Part shown: in pieces, positions 1-6,419 of the stretch
Layout of the letters: each line of letters starts with the position of its first letter
Numbering within the stretch: position 1 is the stretch's first letter
Assembly: GCA_030039575.1 (NCBI GenBank)
Contig: JASHVH010000263.1
Location: forward strand, 1-7,851
Direction of reading: 5' to 3'
DNA length: 7,851 nt
Source of the DNA: Acidimicrobiales bacterium
GTDB taxonomy: Bacteria > Actinomycetota > Acidimicrobiia > Acidimicrobiales > Palsa-688
The notes under the pieces: generated by a model
Told to the model about the DNA's origin: nothing
The model's input: the letters and a program-made list of their open reading frames with translations, nothing else
Database searches by the model: none
Translations under genes and position numbers: made by a program

Positions 1-855
1 CTCGGGGACGAGCAGTTCGCGCTGAGCGACGACTGGGCCGCGAGCGGGCATATAGCACTGGTGGGTATGGGCGTAGAGCCCGGCTTGGCCGATGTTTTCG
101 CCCGTTACGCCGCCGACCACCTTTTTAGCCGGCTCGACGAAGTGGGCGTGCGGGATGGTGCCAACCTGGTGGTAGCGGGTTACGATTTCGCCCCGACATT
201 TTCCATCTGGACCACCATCGAAGAGTGCCTCAACCCGCCGGTGATCTACGAGAAGGGCCGGGGCTGGTACACGACCGAACCGTTCAGCGAACCGGAGATC
301 TTCGACTTCCCGGAGGGCATCGGGCCTGCCGAATGCGTCAACGTCGAGCACGAAGAGGTCTTGCTTATCCCGCGATGGCTGGACGTGGGACGGGTGACGT
401 TCAAGTACGGTTTGGGCCGGGATTTCATTGACATATTGAAAACGTTGCACAAGTTGGGCCTGGACCGCACGAACAAAGTACGGGTCGGCGACGTCGACGT
501 GAGCCCACGCGACGTGGTGGTCGCCTGCTTGCCGGACCCGGCCACGCTCGGGGACCGAATGACGGGTAAGACGTGCGCCGGCGTCTGGGCGCGAGGTACT
601 GGCCAGGACGGCCAACCGCGCTCCACTTACCTTTACCACGTGGTCGACAACGAGTGGTCTATGCGGGAGTACGGATCGCAAGCGGTCGTCTGGCAGACGG
701 CGGTCAACCCCGTCATCGCCCTCGAGCTCATCAACGACGGGAGGTGGAGCGGGAGTGGGGTTTTCGGCCCGGAAGCCTTCGACGCCGGGCCGTTCCTGGA
801 CCTTCTCGGCGGTGCCTACGGGTCACCCTGGGCGCAGCGCGAAGTGGCGGGTTAG
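1..855 (+). CDS. Saccharopine dehydrogenase-family protein, C-terminal part (5' end outside window)
   Basis: The frame is open from the first base with no stop, so this is the last 284 residues of a gene starting upstream; the GTG at 61 is internal, not the start. Visible residues match my memory of actinobacterial saccharopine dehydrogenase-like proteins: GMGVEPGLADVFA (residues 22-34 here) falls where the Rossmann domain passes into the catalytic domain, followed by DGANLVVAGYDFAPTFS, TTIEECLNPP, GWYTTEPFSEPE, VNVEHEEVLLIPRW, MTGKTCAGVWARGTG and YHVVDNEWSMREYGSQAVVW. In this family NAD(P)-dependent enzymes make or split saccharopine in lysine metabolism, but several bacterial members have other or unknown amine substrates, so the reaction is not assigned. 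It ends in TAG at 853-855 and looks undamaged. No co-directional gene follows within the window until the ABC remnant near 7490. Confidence 0.85.
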   Translation, partial: LGDEQFALSDDWAASGHIALVGMGVEPGLADVFARYAADHLFSRLDEVGVRDGANLVVAGYDFAPTFSIWTTIEECLNPPVIYEKGRGWYTTEPFSEPEIFDFPEGIGPAECVNVEHEEVLLIPRWLDVGRVTFKYGLGRDFIDILKTLHKLGLDRTNKVRVGDVDVSPRDVVVACLPDPATLGDRMTGKTCAGVWARGTGQDGQPRSTYLYHVVDNEWSMREYGSQAVVWQTAVNPVIALELINDGRWSGSGVFGPEAFDAGPFLDLLGGAYGSPWAQREVAG

Positions 856-1341
856 GTCCAGTCCGGGCCACCGGGGCCACGTTGCGCACGGGGCCCGTGG
901 AGCCGGGCGAACCGGGAGCGCGGGGGCCGGCCGCGAGGCCGGCGGACCTCCACGAGGCCCGCCCGTGACCTGTTATCTTTCGGGGAAGCCAGGAAATCCG
1001 TGCTTCCGGGCGGGTTACGGACCAACCGCTCCAGGGGCTCGGCTTCTCGTCAGGGAAAGAGGTCGGCATGGGTGCCTCTGGGTGCGCTGCCGCCAACCAG
1101 TTGCGCTTCTGGGAAAAAAATCGCCGATAACGCAACCAGAACTGTTTCCTGCACCCGGAACGGCTGCTTGTTGGCCGCTACCCCACCCCGGGTTAGAGCC
1201 GGCGGATCCACCCGGGAGCCGATGACGTCAAGGCCGCGGCCGTCGTAGTGTTCGTAAAGTGAGCCTCGACGGAGGGACCACGCTGACCATCGCGAGGTTG
1301 CGCCAGGCCCGGGACCGGGCACAGGCCGTGGCCTACGCCTA
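856..1341. other. Gene-poor gap between saccharopine dehydrogenase and the epimerase remnant
   Basis: About 486 bases with no protein I recognise on either strand. Besides the stem-loop at 926-943 it contains a weaker inverted pair GGAAGC...GCTTCC near 985-1010 and an A7 run near 1116-1122. Open frames exist (for example 1259-1498 + and 1050-1322 -) but they lack a convincing Shine-Dalgarno and resemble no family I know. It may hold degraded sequence, in keeping with the damaged epimerase next door, but nothing identifies a parent gene. Confidence 0.4.
926..943. other. GC-rich stem-loop, possible terminator of the saccharopine dehydrogenase gene
   Basis: GCCGGCC (926-932) and GGCCGGC (937-943) are perfect reverse complements around the four-base loop GCGA, a GNRA-type tetraloop. 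It lies 70 bases after the stop at 855. No T-run follows on either strand, so it is not a textbook intrinsic terminator, though high-GC actinobacteria often use U-less hairpins. Confidence 0.35.
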
Positions 1342-1836
1342 TCAGAACGGTTGGCTTAGGGGTTTATCGGGCCCCAGTGCCGACGTGGAGCCTGTCAGCG
1401 AGAAGTGTAAATACCGGGCGTGGTACCCCTTGGCCCCGATAGCCAACGCGAGCTGGCTGCGGGGGTCTTGGCCGGACCGGAGGCGGTCGAGGGCGTAACG
1501 GAAGTCGTAACGCGGTTCCCAGCCCAGCTCGCGGCGCGCCCGGGCGTTCACGTAGACGCGGTCGATAGTGGGCAGCATGGACCAGCCCCGCTCGGCATGA
1601 ACCTCGTCGTAGTCAGGGTAAGGGCGCCGCAGGAGCGCCGGAGCATCGGTGGCGAGCAGGGCGGTGTCGTCGCGGCTGAAGGGGGTGGTGGCGCTGATTA
1701 TGTAGCGGCCAAAACCGATTTCCACCGCCTTTCGCACCGCCAACTGGTGGGCGGTGACGACTTCGCCGTGCGAAGTCAGTTCTCTGACCAACGCCTCCCC
1801 CAGGTGCCCCGAGCTCCCGGTCACGAGCACCCTCAT
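1342..1836 (-). CDS. Internally deleted NAD-dependent epimerase/dehydratase (probable decaying gene)
   Basis: The N-terminus MRVLVTGSSGHLGEALVREL is the first strand and glycine-rich NAD(P)-binding loop (TGxxGxxG) of an extended short-chain dehydrogenase. From residue about 26 the sequence reads TAHQLAVRKAVEIGFGRYI, then ATTPFSRDDTALL, YVNARARRELGWEPRYDFRYAL and GAKGYHA, which match the C-terminal third of NAD-dependent epimerases. The product is 164 aa where the family is usually about 300 or more, so roughly 130-170 central residues are missing in frame, including the catalytic Ser/Tyr-x-x-x-Lys region. After GYHA the last 24 residues resemble nothing in the family. Catalysis is therefore very unlikely. 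ATG at 1836 is the natural start because it opens the Rossmann strand; the upstream Shine-Dalgarno is weak. It lies 67 bases after the DinB stop, same strand. Confidence 0.75.
   Translation of the reverse strand: MRVLVTGSSGHLGEALVRELTSHGEVVTAHQLAVRKAVEIGFGRYIISATTPFSRDDTALLATDAPALLRRPYPDYDEVHAERGWSMLPTIDRVYVNARARRELGWEPRYDFRYALDRLRSGQDPRSQLALAIGAKGYHARYLHFSLTGSTSALGPDKPLSQPF
1759..1777. repeat. Perfect inverted repeat at the epimerase deletion junction
   Basis: GACTTCGC (1759-1766) and GCGAAGTC (1770-1777) are exact reverse complements with a three-base loop. On the coding strand it encodes T-S-H-G-E-V, the point where the N-terminal Rossmann segment is joined to the C-terminal third of the epimerase. 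Confidence 0.7.
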
Positions 1837-1854
1837 GGTCCACGTTTTACCAAG

Positions 1855-1870
1855 GCCGGCCTAGGCCGGC
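1855..1870. other. 16-bp perfect palindrome between DinB and epimerase genes
   Basis: GCCGGCCTAGGCCGGC is its own reverse complement. It sits 34 bases past the DinB stop and 18 bases before the epimerase ATG. As RNA it would form a six-pair GC stem closed over CUAG. It could be a weak terminator for the importer-DinB transcript or a dimer-binding operator. There is no clear T-run after it on the minus strand. Confidence 0.4.
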
Positions 1871-1903
1871 GCACAACCACAGCGGGGCCAGCTGGACAAC
1901 CGG

Positions 1904-2404
1904 CTAGCGCAGACCGAGGTTGGTCCGGCCGTCGAGCAGCTCACGAGCCATGTCGAGATGGCCCGAGTGCGCCGCCGTTTCCTCGATCATGTGCAGCACC
2001 ACCCAGCGCACGGAGCTGATTTCTTCGCCCCGGTGCCGGCCTCGGGGCCGGGCCGACATCGGAGTGTCAGCCAGCACCTCGTTGGAACGCCGGCACTGGT
2101 CTCGGTAGTACGCCACCGCCTCCGACCCCGGCCAGTCGGTGACAAATGGCGCCTCCGGGTCGTGCGGCGGCCGCCCTTCGTCCCACGGCAGGTCGACTTC
2201 GGACCCCGTCACCACCACCTGGAACCAGTGCCGTTCGGCGTCGCCAAGGTGCTGGACCAGGCCGGCCGGCGTCCACCCTGACGGCACCGTCGACGTGTGC
2301 CACGCCTGCTCGTCAAGGCCGTCGACGATGGAGAGCACCGACGCACGCTGGTAATCGAGGAAGCGCAAAAGGTCGTCGGTCTCGTCCTCCGCTGGTTCGG
2401 TCAT
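1904..2404 (-). CDS. DinB/DUF664-family protein
   Basis: A complete 166-aa protein of the DinB-like four-helix fold, DUF664/mycothiol-transferase-like branch. Diagnostic segments are WTPAGLVQHLGDAERHW (residues 44-60, with His52 and His59) and VLHMIEETAAHSGHLDMARELLDG (136-159, with His138, His146 and His149); three such histidines usually bind one metal ion. Members are thiol-dependent transferases or detoxification enzymes, and many are uncharacterised; the substrate cannot be read from sequence. The length is normal for the family. The ATG at 2404 gives the expected N-terminus, but its Shine-Dalgarno is poor. It begins 28 bases after the ATPase stop on the same strand, so it is probably co-transcribed with the osmoprotectant importer; a functional link is only inferred. 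Confidence 0.85.
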   Translation of the reverse strand: MTEPAEDETDDLLRFLDYQRASVLSIVDGLDEQAWHTSTVPSGWTPAGLVQHLGDAERHWFQVVVTGSEVDLPWDEGRPPHDPEAPFVTDWPGSEAVAYYRDQCRRSNEVLADTPMSARPRGRHRGEEISSVRWVVLHMIEETAAHSGHLDMARELLDGRTNLGLR

Positions 2405-2432
2405 GGCTCGATCATGTCAGGGGCACTGGCGG

Positions 2433-3581
2433 TCAGACGGGGACCGGCTCGCCCCCTACAGACCGCCGCAGTGCGGCATGCAGGGTGTCAGGGGTGAGCA
2501 CGCCGAGGTACCTGTCATGGTCGAAAACGGGCACCCACGCTGCATCCTGCTGCAGCATCTCGGCGAAAGCGGCCTTGAGGGACGAGTCGAGCGAGACGCC
2601 GGCCCCGACGGGCCGCATGTAGCGCTCGACGGTGCTGCTGCCGTTGTCGCTGGGTGCGCTCGCCACCTGGCCCGGTTCCACCCAGCCCAGGAGGCGCCCG
2701 TCTTCGCTTGCGACGGCCGCCCAGTGGTCTCCGGACGCCTCCACCGCGACCAGGGCCTGGGCGACGGTCGTCTTGGGGCTGACAACCGGCGGGGCGTAGA
2801 GGTCGCCGACCTCGATGGGGGTGACCGCCAACCGGCGTAGCCCCCTGTCGGCCCCGATGAAGTCCGCCACGAACGAAGTAGCCGGACGACCGAGGACTTG
2901 GGCCGGGGTGTCGTACTGCTGCAGGCGGCCTCCTTGGCTGATCACGGCGATGCGGTTCCCCATCACGACGGCCTCGTCGACGTCGTGGGTGACGAACATT
3001 ACGGTCTTGTGCAGCCGCTCCTGAAGGGCAAGGAACTCCTGTTGCAGCCGGGCCCGGGCGATCGGGTCAAGGGCACCGAACGGCTCGTCCATCAACAGGA
3101 CGGGCGGGTCCCCGGCCAGCGCCCGGGCGACGCCGACGCGCTGGGCCTGGCCGCCCGAGAGCTCGTTCGGGTAGCGGCCAGCGAACTCCGCCGGGTTCAG
3201 GCCGACGAGGTCCAACATGTCGTTCACGCGGGCGTGCACCCGGGCCTTGTCCCAGCCGAGAAGACGGGGCACGGACGCCACGTTGTCCGCCACTTTCAAA
3301 TGAGGGAAAAGGCCGGCCTGCTGGATGACATAGCCGGTCCGCCGGCGCAGTTCGACACGATCGACCTTGGCCACGTCCTGGCCGCCGACCAGGACCCGTC
3401 CCGAGGAGGGCTCCACCATCCGGTTGACCATCCGGAGGATGGTGGTCTTGCCGCCTCCCGACGGGCCCACCAGGACGGACAGTTCTCCCTCATCGACGTC
3501 GAGGCTGAAGTTCTCGACGGCGTTCTTCGCGTCGTTTTCGTAGTGCTTGGACACGGCCTCGAAGCTGATCATGACTGTCAT
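2433..3581 (-). CDS. opuCA: Osmoprotectant ABC importer ATPase with CBS domains (OpuCA/ProV-like)
   Basis: A 382-aa cytoplasmic ATPase that powers quaternary-amine (glycine betaine, carnitine or choline-type) uptake. In order: Walker A GPSGGGKTT (39-47), Q-loop VIQQAGLFPH (85-94), signature LSGGQAQRVGVARAL (141-155), Walker B VLLMDEP (161-167), D-loop ALD (170-172), switch His199 in VTHD, then a C-terminal pair of CBS domains (about 257-370) typical of OpuCA. In OpuA/OpuC systems CBS domains sense ionic strength or cyclic di-AMP; whether this one does is inference. Catalytic residues are all present; the Walker A Gly for the usual Ser (GPSGSGKTT) and LSGGQAQ for LSGGQQQ are mild variants. The ATG at 3581 has AGGGG (3588-3592) six bases upstream; an in-frame ATG at 3572 is an alternative. 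A 160-base inverted-repeat gap separates it from the permease before it. Confidence 0.93.
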   Translation of the reverse strand: MTVMISFEAVSKHYENDAKNAVENFSLDVDEGELSVLVGPSGGGKTTILRMVNRMVEPSSGRVLVGGQDVAKVDRVELRRRTGYVIQQAGLFPHLKVADNVASVPRLLGWDKARVHARVNDMLDLVGLNPAEFAGRYPNELSGGQAQRVGVARALAGDPPVLLMDEPFGALDPIARARLQQEFLALQERLHKTVMFVTHDVDEAVVMGNRIAVISQGGRLQQYDTPAQVLGRPATSFVADFIGADRGLRRLAVTPIEVGDLYAPPVVSPKTTVAQALVAVEASGDHWAAVASEDGRLLGWVEPGQVASAPSDNGSSTVERYMRPVGAGVSLDSSLKAAFAEMLQQDAAWVPVFDHDRYLGVLTPDTLHAALRRSVGGEPVPV

Positions 3582-3600
3582 AAGCGGCCCCTAAAGAGGC

Positions 3601-3729
3601 TTCGGGAACTACGTGAGAGAGGCGGCGGCGGCTCGCTCCTGTCATCATTACAAATGTTGTGCAAGATAGGCACGTTTCCGCACCTTCTGGAGCGAGCCGC
3701 AGTCGCCTCTCCTTCACTTTGTTCCCGAA
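3601..3729. repeat. Long imperfect inverted repeat between permease and ATPase genes (MITE-like or mRNA hairpin)
   Basis: The left arm 3601-3639 and right arm 3689-3729 are reverse complements over about 40 bases with few differences. Perfect blocks are TTCGGGAAC/GTTCCCGAA (3601-3609 and 3721-3729), GAGAGGCG/CGCCTCTC (3617-3624 and 3704-3711) and GCGGCTCGCTCC/GGAGCGAGCCGC (3628-3639 and 3689-3700). The 49-base centre (3640-3688) is clearly more AT-rich than its surroundings. Weaker pairing may continue outward to about 3591 and 3739, so the repeat occupies nearly the whole gap between the two genes. No target-site duplication is obvious and there is no transposase. Other readings are an intercistronic RNA hairpin controlling the amount or translation of the ATPase. 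Confidence 0.75.
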
Positions 3730-3741
3730 ACATCTATAATT

Positions 3742-4485
3742 TCAGCTCCGGGCGGCCGCCTGCCGCCACATCAAACCGGTCCCCCGTTGCCGGGCAGCCC
3801 GCGTGGTCCGTCGCGTCCCCTCCGGGGTGACGGCTCGGGCCGCGCCCGCCAGCAGGAGGTCTACCAGTAGAGCCAAGACGGCCACCATCAAGGCACCACT
3901 GAACGTTTCTGCATTGTTCCTCGTGTCCAGCCCGGCAAAAATGTTAAAGCCGAGGTCGGCGACGCCGACATAGGCGGCAAGGGTGGCCGTGGCCACGACC
4001 TCGACCGATGCCGTCCGCACCCCGGCCATCACCACCGGTAACGCCAACGGAATTTCGACCTGGCGGAGCACCTGGCGGGGGGTCATGCCCATGGCCACCG
4101 CGGCCGACCGGACCGCGGGGTCAACGTCACGTACACCCACGTAAGCGTTGGTCAGGATCGGGGGCACGGCCAGGGCGAACATCGTTATGGCCGCTGCTAC
4201 GAACCCACCTTGCTGGAGCCTGACGATACCCGGTTGGATGGCGATGAGCGTCACGAGGGCGAACGACGGGATGGCGCGGGCGGCATTGGCCGAGTTCAAT
4301 ACCACGAAACTCCCCCGCCCGGTGTGGCCCAAAAACGCCCCCAGACCCACACCCGCGAGGACGGCGGCCACCACCGCCACGGCTGAAAGCTCGATCTGGC
4401 GGCCCAGTTGAGCCAAGAACCCGTTGGTCCCGGTCCAGTTGGAACTGGTGGTGAGGAACTGGGCGACCTGGGAGAAGAAGTTCAC
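3742..4485 (-). CDS. Osmoprotectant ABC importer permease (second in operon)
   Basis: A 247-aa inner-membrane subunit of the ProW/OpuCB-OpuCD type. Hydrophobic helices lie at about 31-52, 66-86, 95-115, 150-175 and 196-217. The cytoplasmic EAA loop that docks on the ATPase is at 127-150 (AAVAMGMTPRQVLRQ then IPLALP). The frame runs open to an ATG at 4605, but the residues before 4485 are arginine/tryptophan-rich, unlike a permease, and overlap the preceding permease gene. The GTG at 4485, 10 bases after that gene's TAG, gives VNFFSQVAQFL, a normal start for this family, so I chose it; the Shine-Dalgarno is weak, which suggests translational coupling. The C-terminal tail (about 219-247) is Arg-rich and cytoplasmic. 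Which of the two permeases corresponds to OpuCB or OpuCD cannot be decided. Confidence 0.9.
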   Translation of the reverse strand: MNFFSQVAQFLTTSSNWTGTNGFLAQLGRQIELSAVAVVAAVLAGVGLGAFLGHTGRGSFVVLNSANAARAIPSFALVTLIAIQPGIVRLQQGGFVAAAITMFALAVPPILTNAYVGVRDVDPAVRSAAVAMGMTPRQVLRQVEIPLALPVVMAGVRTASVEVVATATLAAYVGVADLGFNIFAGLDTRNNAETFSGALMVAVLALLVDLLLAGAARAVTPEGTRRTTRAARQRGTGLMWRQAAARS

Positions 4486-4495
4486 GTGTGGCCCA

Positions 4496-5173
4496 CTAGC
4501 TCGCCAGCCTGCGCCTTCGTACCCACGGCAGGCTGATGCGCTGTATACCCACGATAAGGGCGTCGGCCACCCCGGCCAGGAGGACGGACAATACGAGGCC
4601 AACAAAGATGGGTGTGTTGAAGTCCTCGCTGAAACCCTGGATGATCAGCTGGCCGAGGCCCCCCTGTCCTATAAACGCTGTTACAGTTACCAACCCGATC
4701 GTGGTCACGGTGGCGACGCGCACGCCGGCCAATATGGCGGGCAAAGCGAGCGGCAGTTGTACCTTCATCAGTTCCTGCAGTGGCGTGTAACCCATCCCCT
4801 GGGCCGCGTCCTGAGCGTCGGCGGGCACGGACTCGAGCCCGGCGATGGTGTTGCGCAGGAGGATCAAAAGGGTGTAACCCACCAGGGCCACTTCGGCGGT
4901 CGTGATCGAGAAGAACCCCGTGAGCGGGGCGAAAAGCGACAACAACGCCACCGAGGGGATGACGTAAATGAGGCCGGTCACGCCGATAAGGGGTGGGCGG
5001 GCCACAGGCATTTTCCAGGCGAAAATCCCGAGCGGGACAGCGATCGCAAGACCGATGGCCACTGCGATCACTGTCAGCTCGATGTGCTGGAGGAGAAGCG
5101 ACACGATCATCGAACGTTCAGAGGAGACCCAGCTCCACTGGACGATCGGCCCTGCCGAAGCAACGACCCCCAT
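4496..5173 (-). CDS. Osmoprotectant ABC importer permease (first in operon)
   Basis: A 225-aa membrane permease of the OpuCB/ProW type, the usual length for the OpuC branch. Hydrophobic helices are at about 23-52, 61-86, 92-112, 140-165 and 186-212. The EAA loop is at 122-145 (DAAQGMGYTPLQELMKVQ followed by LPLALP), the contact site for the ATPase. The conserved block TAFIGQGGLGQLI (165-177) is typical of this permease family. It starts at ATG 5173, 14 bases after the binding-protein stop, with a GGGGG stretch (5178-5182) four bases upstream as ribosome binding site. It forms the translocation channel as a heterodimer with the next permease. Confidence 0.92.
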   Translation of the reverse strand: MGVVASAGPIVQWSWVSSERSMIVSLLLQHIELTVIAVAIGLAIAVPLGIFAWKMPVARPPLIGVTGLIYVIPSVALLSLFAPLTGFFSITTAEVALVGYTLLILLRNTIAGLESVPADAQDAAQGMGYTPLQELMKVQLPLALPAILAGVRVATVTTIGLVTVTAFIGQGGLGQLIIQGFSEDFNTPIFVGLVLSVLLAGVADALIVGIQRISLPWVRRRRLAS

Positions 5174-5187
5174 TGCACCCCCAATTA

Positions 5188-6126
5188 CTAAGTGAGGCCC
5201 TCGCTCTTCAACCAGTTCGAGGCGACAGTGGCGGGGACTTGATGGTCCACGTTGACGTCGATGTTCAAGTGTTCCAGCTCCTCGGTCGTGAGCTTGGCGT
5301 CCATCGTGTTCAACGCCTTGGCGACGCCGGCAGTGTCAACGGACTTACGGATTATCGGGATCAGATGGTCTGCCGGCTGCAGGTGCTTGTTGTCTATCAG
5401 TTGGACGAAGCCGTTGCTCAAGATGGTCCCGTCGCTCGAGAAGAACTCCGCCACCTGCACCCTGCCCGCCGTCAGGTAGGCGGCCAGCGTGGGTTCGGAC
5501 TCGATGCCCGAGAACGACTTGAACTCGAGGCCGTACACCCTCTTCAGGCCGATAAGGCAATAGGCGTACGTCGGGCATTCGGTCGGGGCACCCAGTATGA
5601 GCTTCGACGCCACTGGCTTCAGGCTGGACAGCGTCGTCAGGTGGTACTCGGCGGCGGTTTTCTTGGTTACCGCGAAGACATTGACGTCGACGGCCGGAGC
5701 GGGGTTGAGCACGGTTGCACCCTGAGCGGCCAGCGCTTGCTTCAAGGCGGGGAGGTCGGTCGAGAGCTGAGTGGCTTGAGCCGTGTCTTGTGGCTTCAGG
5801 TAGACCAGCAGGCTCCCCGCGTACTCGGGGTACAGGTCGAGGGCACCGTGGGCTAGTGCCGGTTCCACCTCTTCACGGGTGCCGAGGTTGGCGCGGAGGT
5901 CGGTCTTGTAACCGGCGTGCTGGAGCACGTCGGAATAGAGGGTGGCGACGATCACTTGCTCGGTGAAATTGGTCGACCCGATGACAATCGTCGGGGTCGA
6001 GCCTGATGCGTGAGTGGCAGCGGCCGTTGACGCAGAAAGTGACGACGCGGACGCGGCGGGGACGCCACAAAACGCTCCAACGGTCATAAGAGCAATAGTG
6101 GCCATTAGCATTTTCGGACGGGACAC
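5188..6126 (-). CDS. opuCC: Osmoprotectant ABC importer substrate-binding protein (OpuAC family)
   Basis: A 312-aa exported protein that captures the osmolyte and delivers it to the permeases. Residues 1-27 are a signal peptide: basic MSRPK, hydrophobic core, and an Ala-rich cleavage region near ASA. The mature part has family landmarks IVIGSTNFTEQVIVATLYSD (47-66), AHGALDLYPEYAGS (92-105), LGAPTECPTYAYCLIGL (178-194), VYGLEFKSF (197-205) and HQVPATVASNWL (295-306). Cys184 and Cys190 probably form a disulfide. Cys20 sits in G-A-F-C, which is not a proper lipobox because of Phe at -1, so membrane attachment is uncertain. It starts with GTG at 6126 behind a perfect AGGAGG (6132-6137) five bases upstream and is the first gene of the operon. 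OsmF/YehZ- or ProX-like members of the same superfamily are alternatives for the exact substrate. Confidence 0.92.
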   Translation of the reverse strand: MSRPKMLMATIALMTVGAFCGVPAASASSLSASTAAATHASGSTPTIVIGSTNFTEQVIVATLYSDVLQHAGYKTDLRANLGTREEVEPALAHGALDLYPEYAGSLLVYLKPQDTAQATQLSTDLPALKQALAAQGATVLNPAPAVDVNVFAVTKKTAAEYHLTTLSSLKPVASKLILGAPTECPTYAYCLIGLKRVYGLEFKSFSGIESEPTLAAYLTAGRVQVAEFFSSDGTILSNGFVQLIDNKHLQPADHLIPIIRKSVDTAGVAKALNTMDAKLTTEELEHLNIDVNVDHQVPATVASNWLKSEGLT

Positions 6127-6131
6127 GTGAA

Positions 6132-6137
6132 CCTCCT
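6132..6137 (-). promoter_or_regulatory. Ribosome binding site of the binding-protein gene
   Basis: AGGAGG on the minus strand, five bases before the GTG at 6126. It is the strongest Shine-Dalgarno in the window and fixes the GTG rather than the internal ATG (codon 6) as start. Confidence 0.8.
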
Positions 6138-6146
6138 GTTTTTTCT

Positions 6147-6176
6147 AAACGTTTGCCGGTCTTACAATTCGGTCAA
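6147..6176 (-). promoter_or_regulatory. Candidate promoter of the osmoprotectant importer with overlapping operator-like palindrome
   Basis: On the minus strand TTGACC (6176-6171) resembles a sigma-70-type -35 box; 17 bases on lies AACGTT (6153-6148), a weak -10 keeping A at position 2 and T at position 6. This -10 lies within the perfect palindrome AAACGTTT (6147-6154), extended to GCAAACGTTT, which resembles the core of LacI/PurR-family operators. The leader to the Shine-Dalgarno would be very short. The -10 match is poor, so promoter and operator are both tentative. Confidence 0.35.
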
Positions 6177-6419
6177 GTTTTTGGTGGGCTCCTGGTGAGA
6201 GGCCACCTGAAGATGGTCGGAAAGCCGTGGGACTCGGCGGAGGTGCGCATGAGTTGCCGTCTTGGGCGCCGAGCGGCCAGGCGGGACACTAAGACCGCCT
6301 TCGGCGCCAGGACAACAGGTCACTTGCATTTCGAGAGCCTACCCCCCTATAACGAACTGTCGGCCGGCAATTGTACGGCCCCTTCACAGTCATCGGGCCG
6401 CGTGCCGGGCCGGGATCCC

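Noticed and set aside
887..899. CACGGG-G-CCCGTG palindrome just after the saccharopine dehydrogenase gene
   Set aside because: The single-base centre cannot form this hairpin as written, and such short GC palindromes are common at this composition; the 926-943 stem-loop is the better candidate.
970..1030. Sequence GGGGAAGCC...AATCC...GGGCGGGTTACGG loosely like a cobalamin or ydaO riboswitch core
   Set aside because: The order and spacing of conserved blocks do not fit either class, and no co-directional gene follows for it to control.
1259..1498. Small plus-strand frame with a helical-looking start (LTIARLRQARDRAQAVAYAY)
   Set aside because: No good Shine-Dalgarno, no recognised family, and it overlaps the epimerase remnant on the other strand. 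It could be a small gene but the support is too thin.
1420..2019. Open frame of 199 aa on the plus strand across epimerase and DinB genes
   Set aside because: It is antisense to two recognised proteins, with low-complexity Gly/Arg/Ala composition and no family resemblance.
2898..3830. Open frame of 310 aa on the plus strand
   Set aside because: It is antisense to the OpuCA-type ATPase, whose motifs are unmistakable on the minus strand; long antisense frames are expected at this GC content.
3742..4605. Longer start (ATG at 4605) for the second permease
   Set aside because: It would overlap the preceding permease gene by more than 100 bases and add a charged, tryptophan-rich leader; the GTG at 4485 gives normal spacing and a family-like N-terminus.
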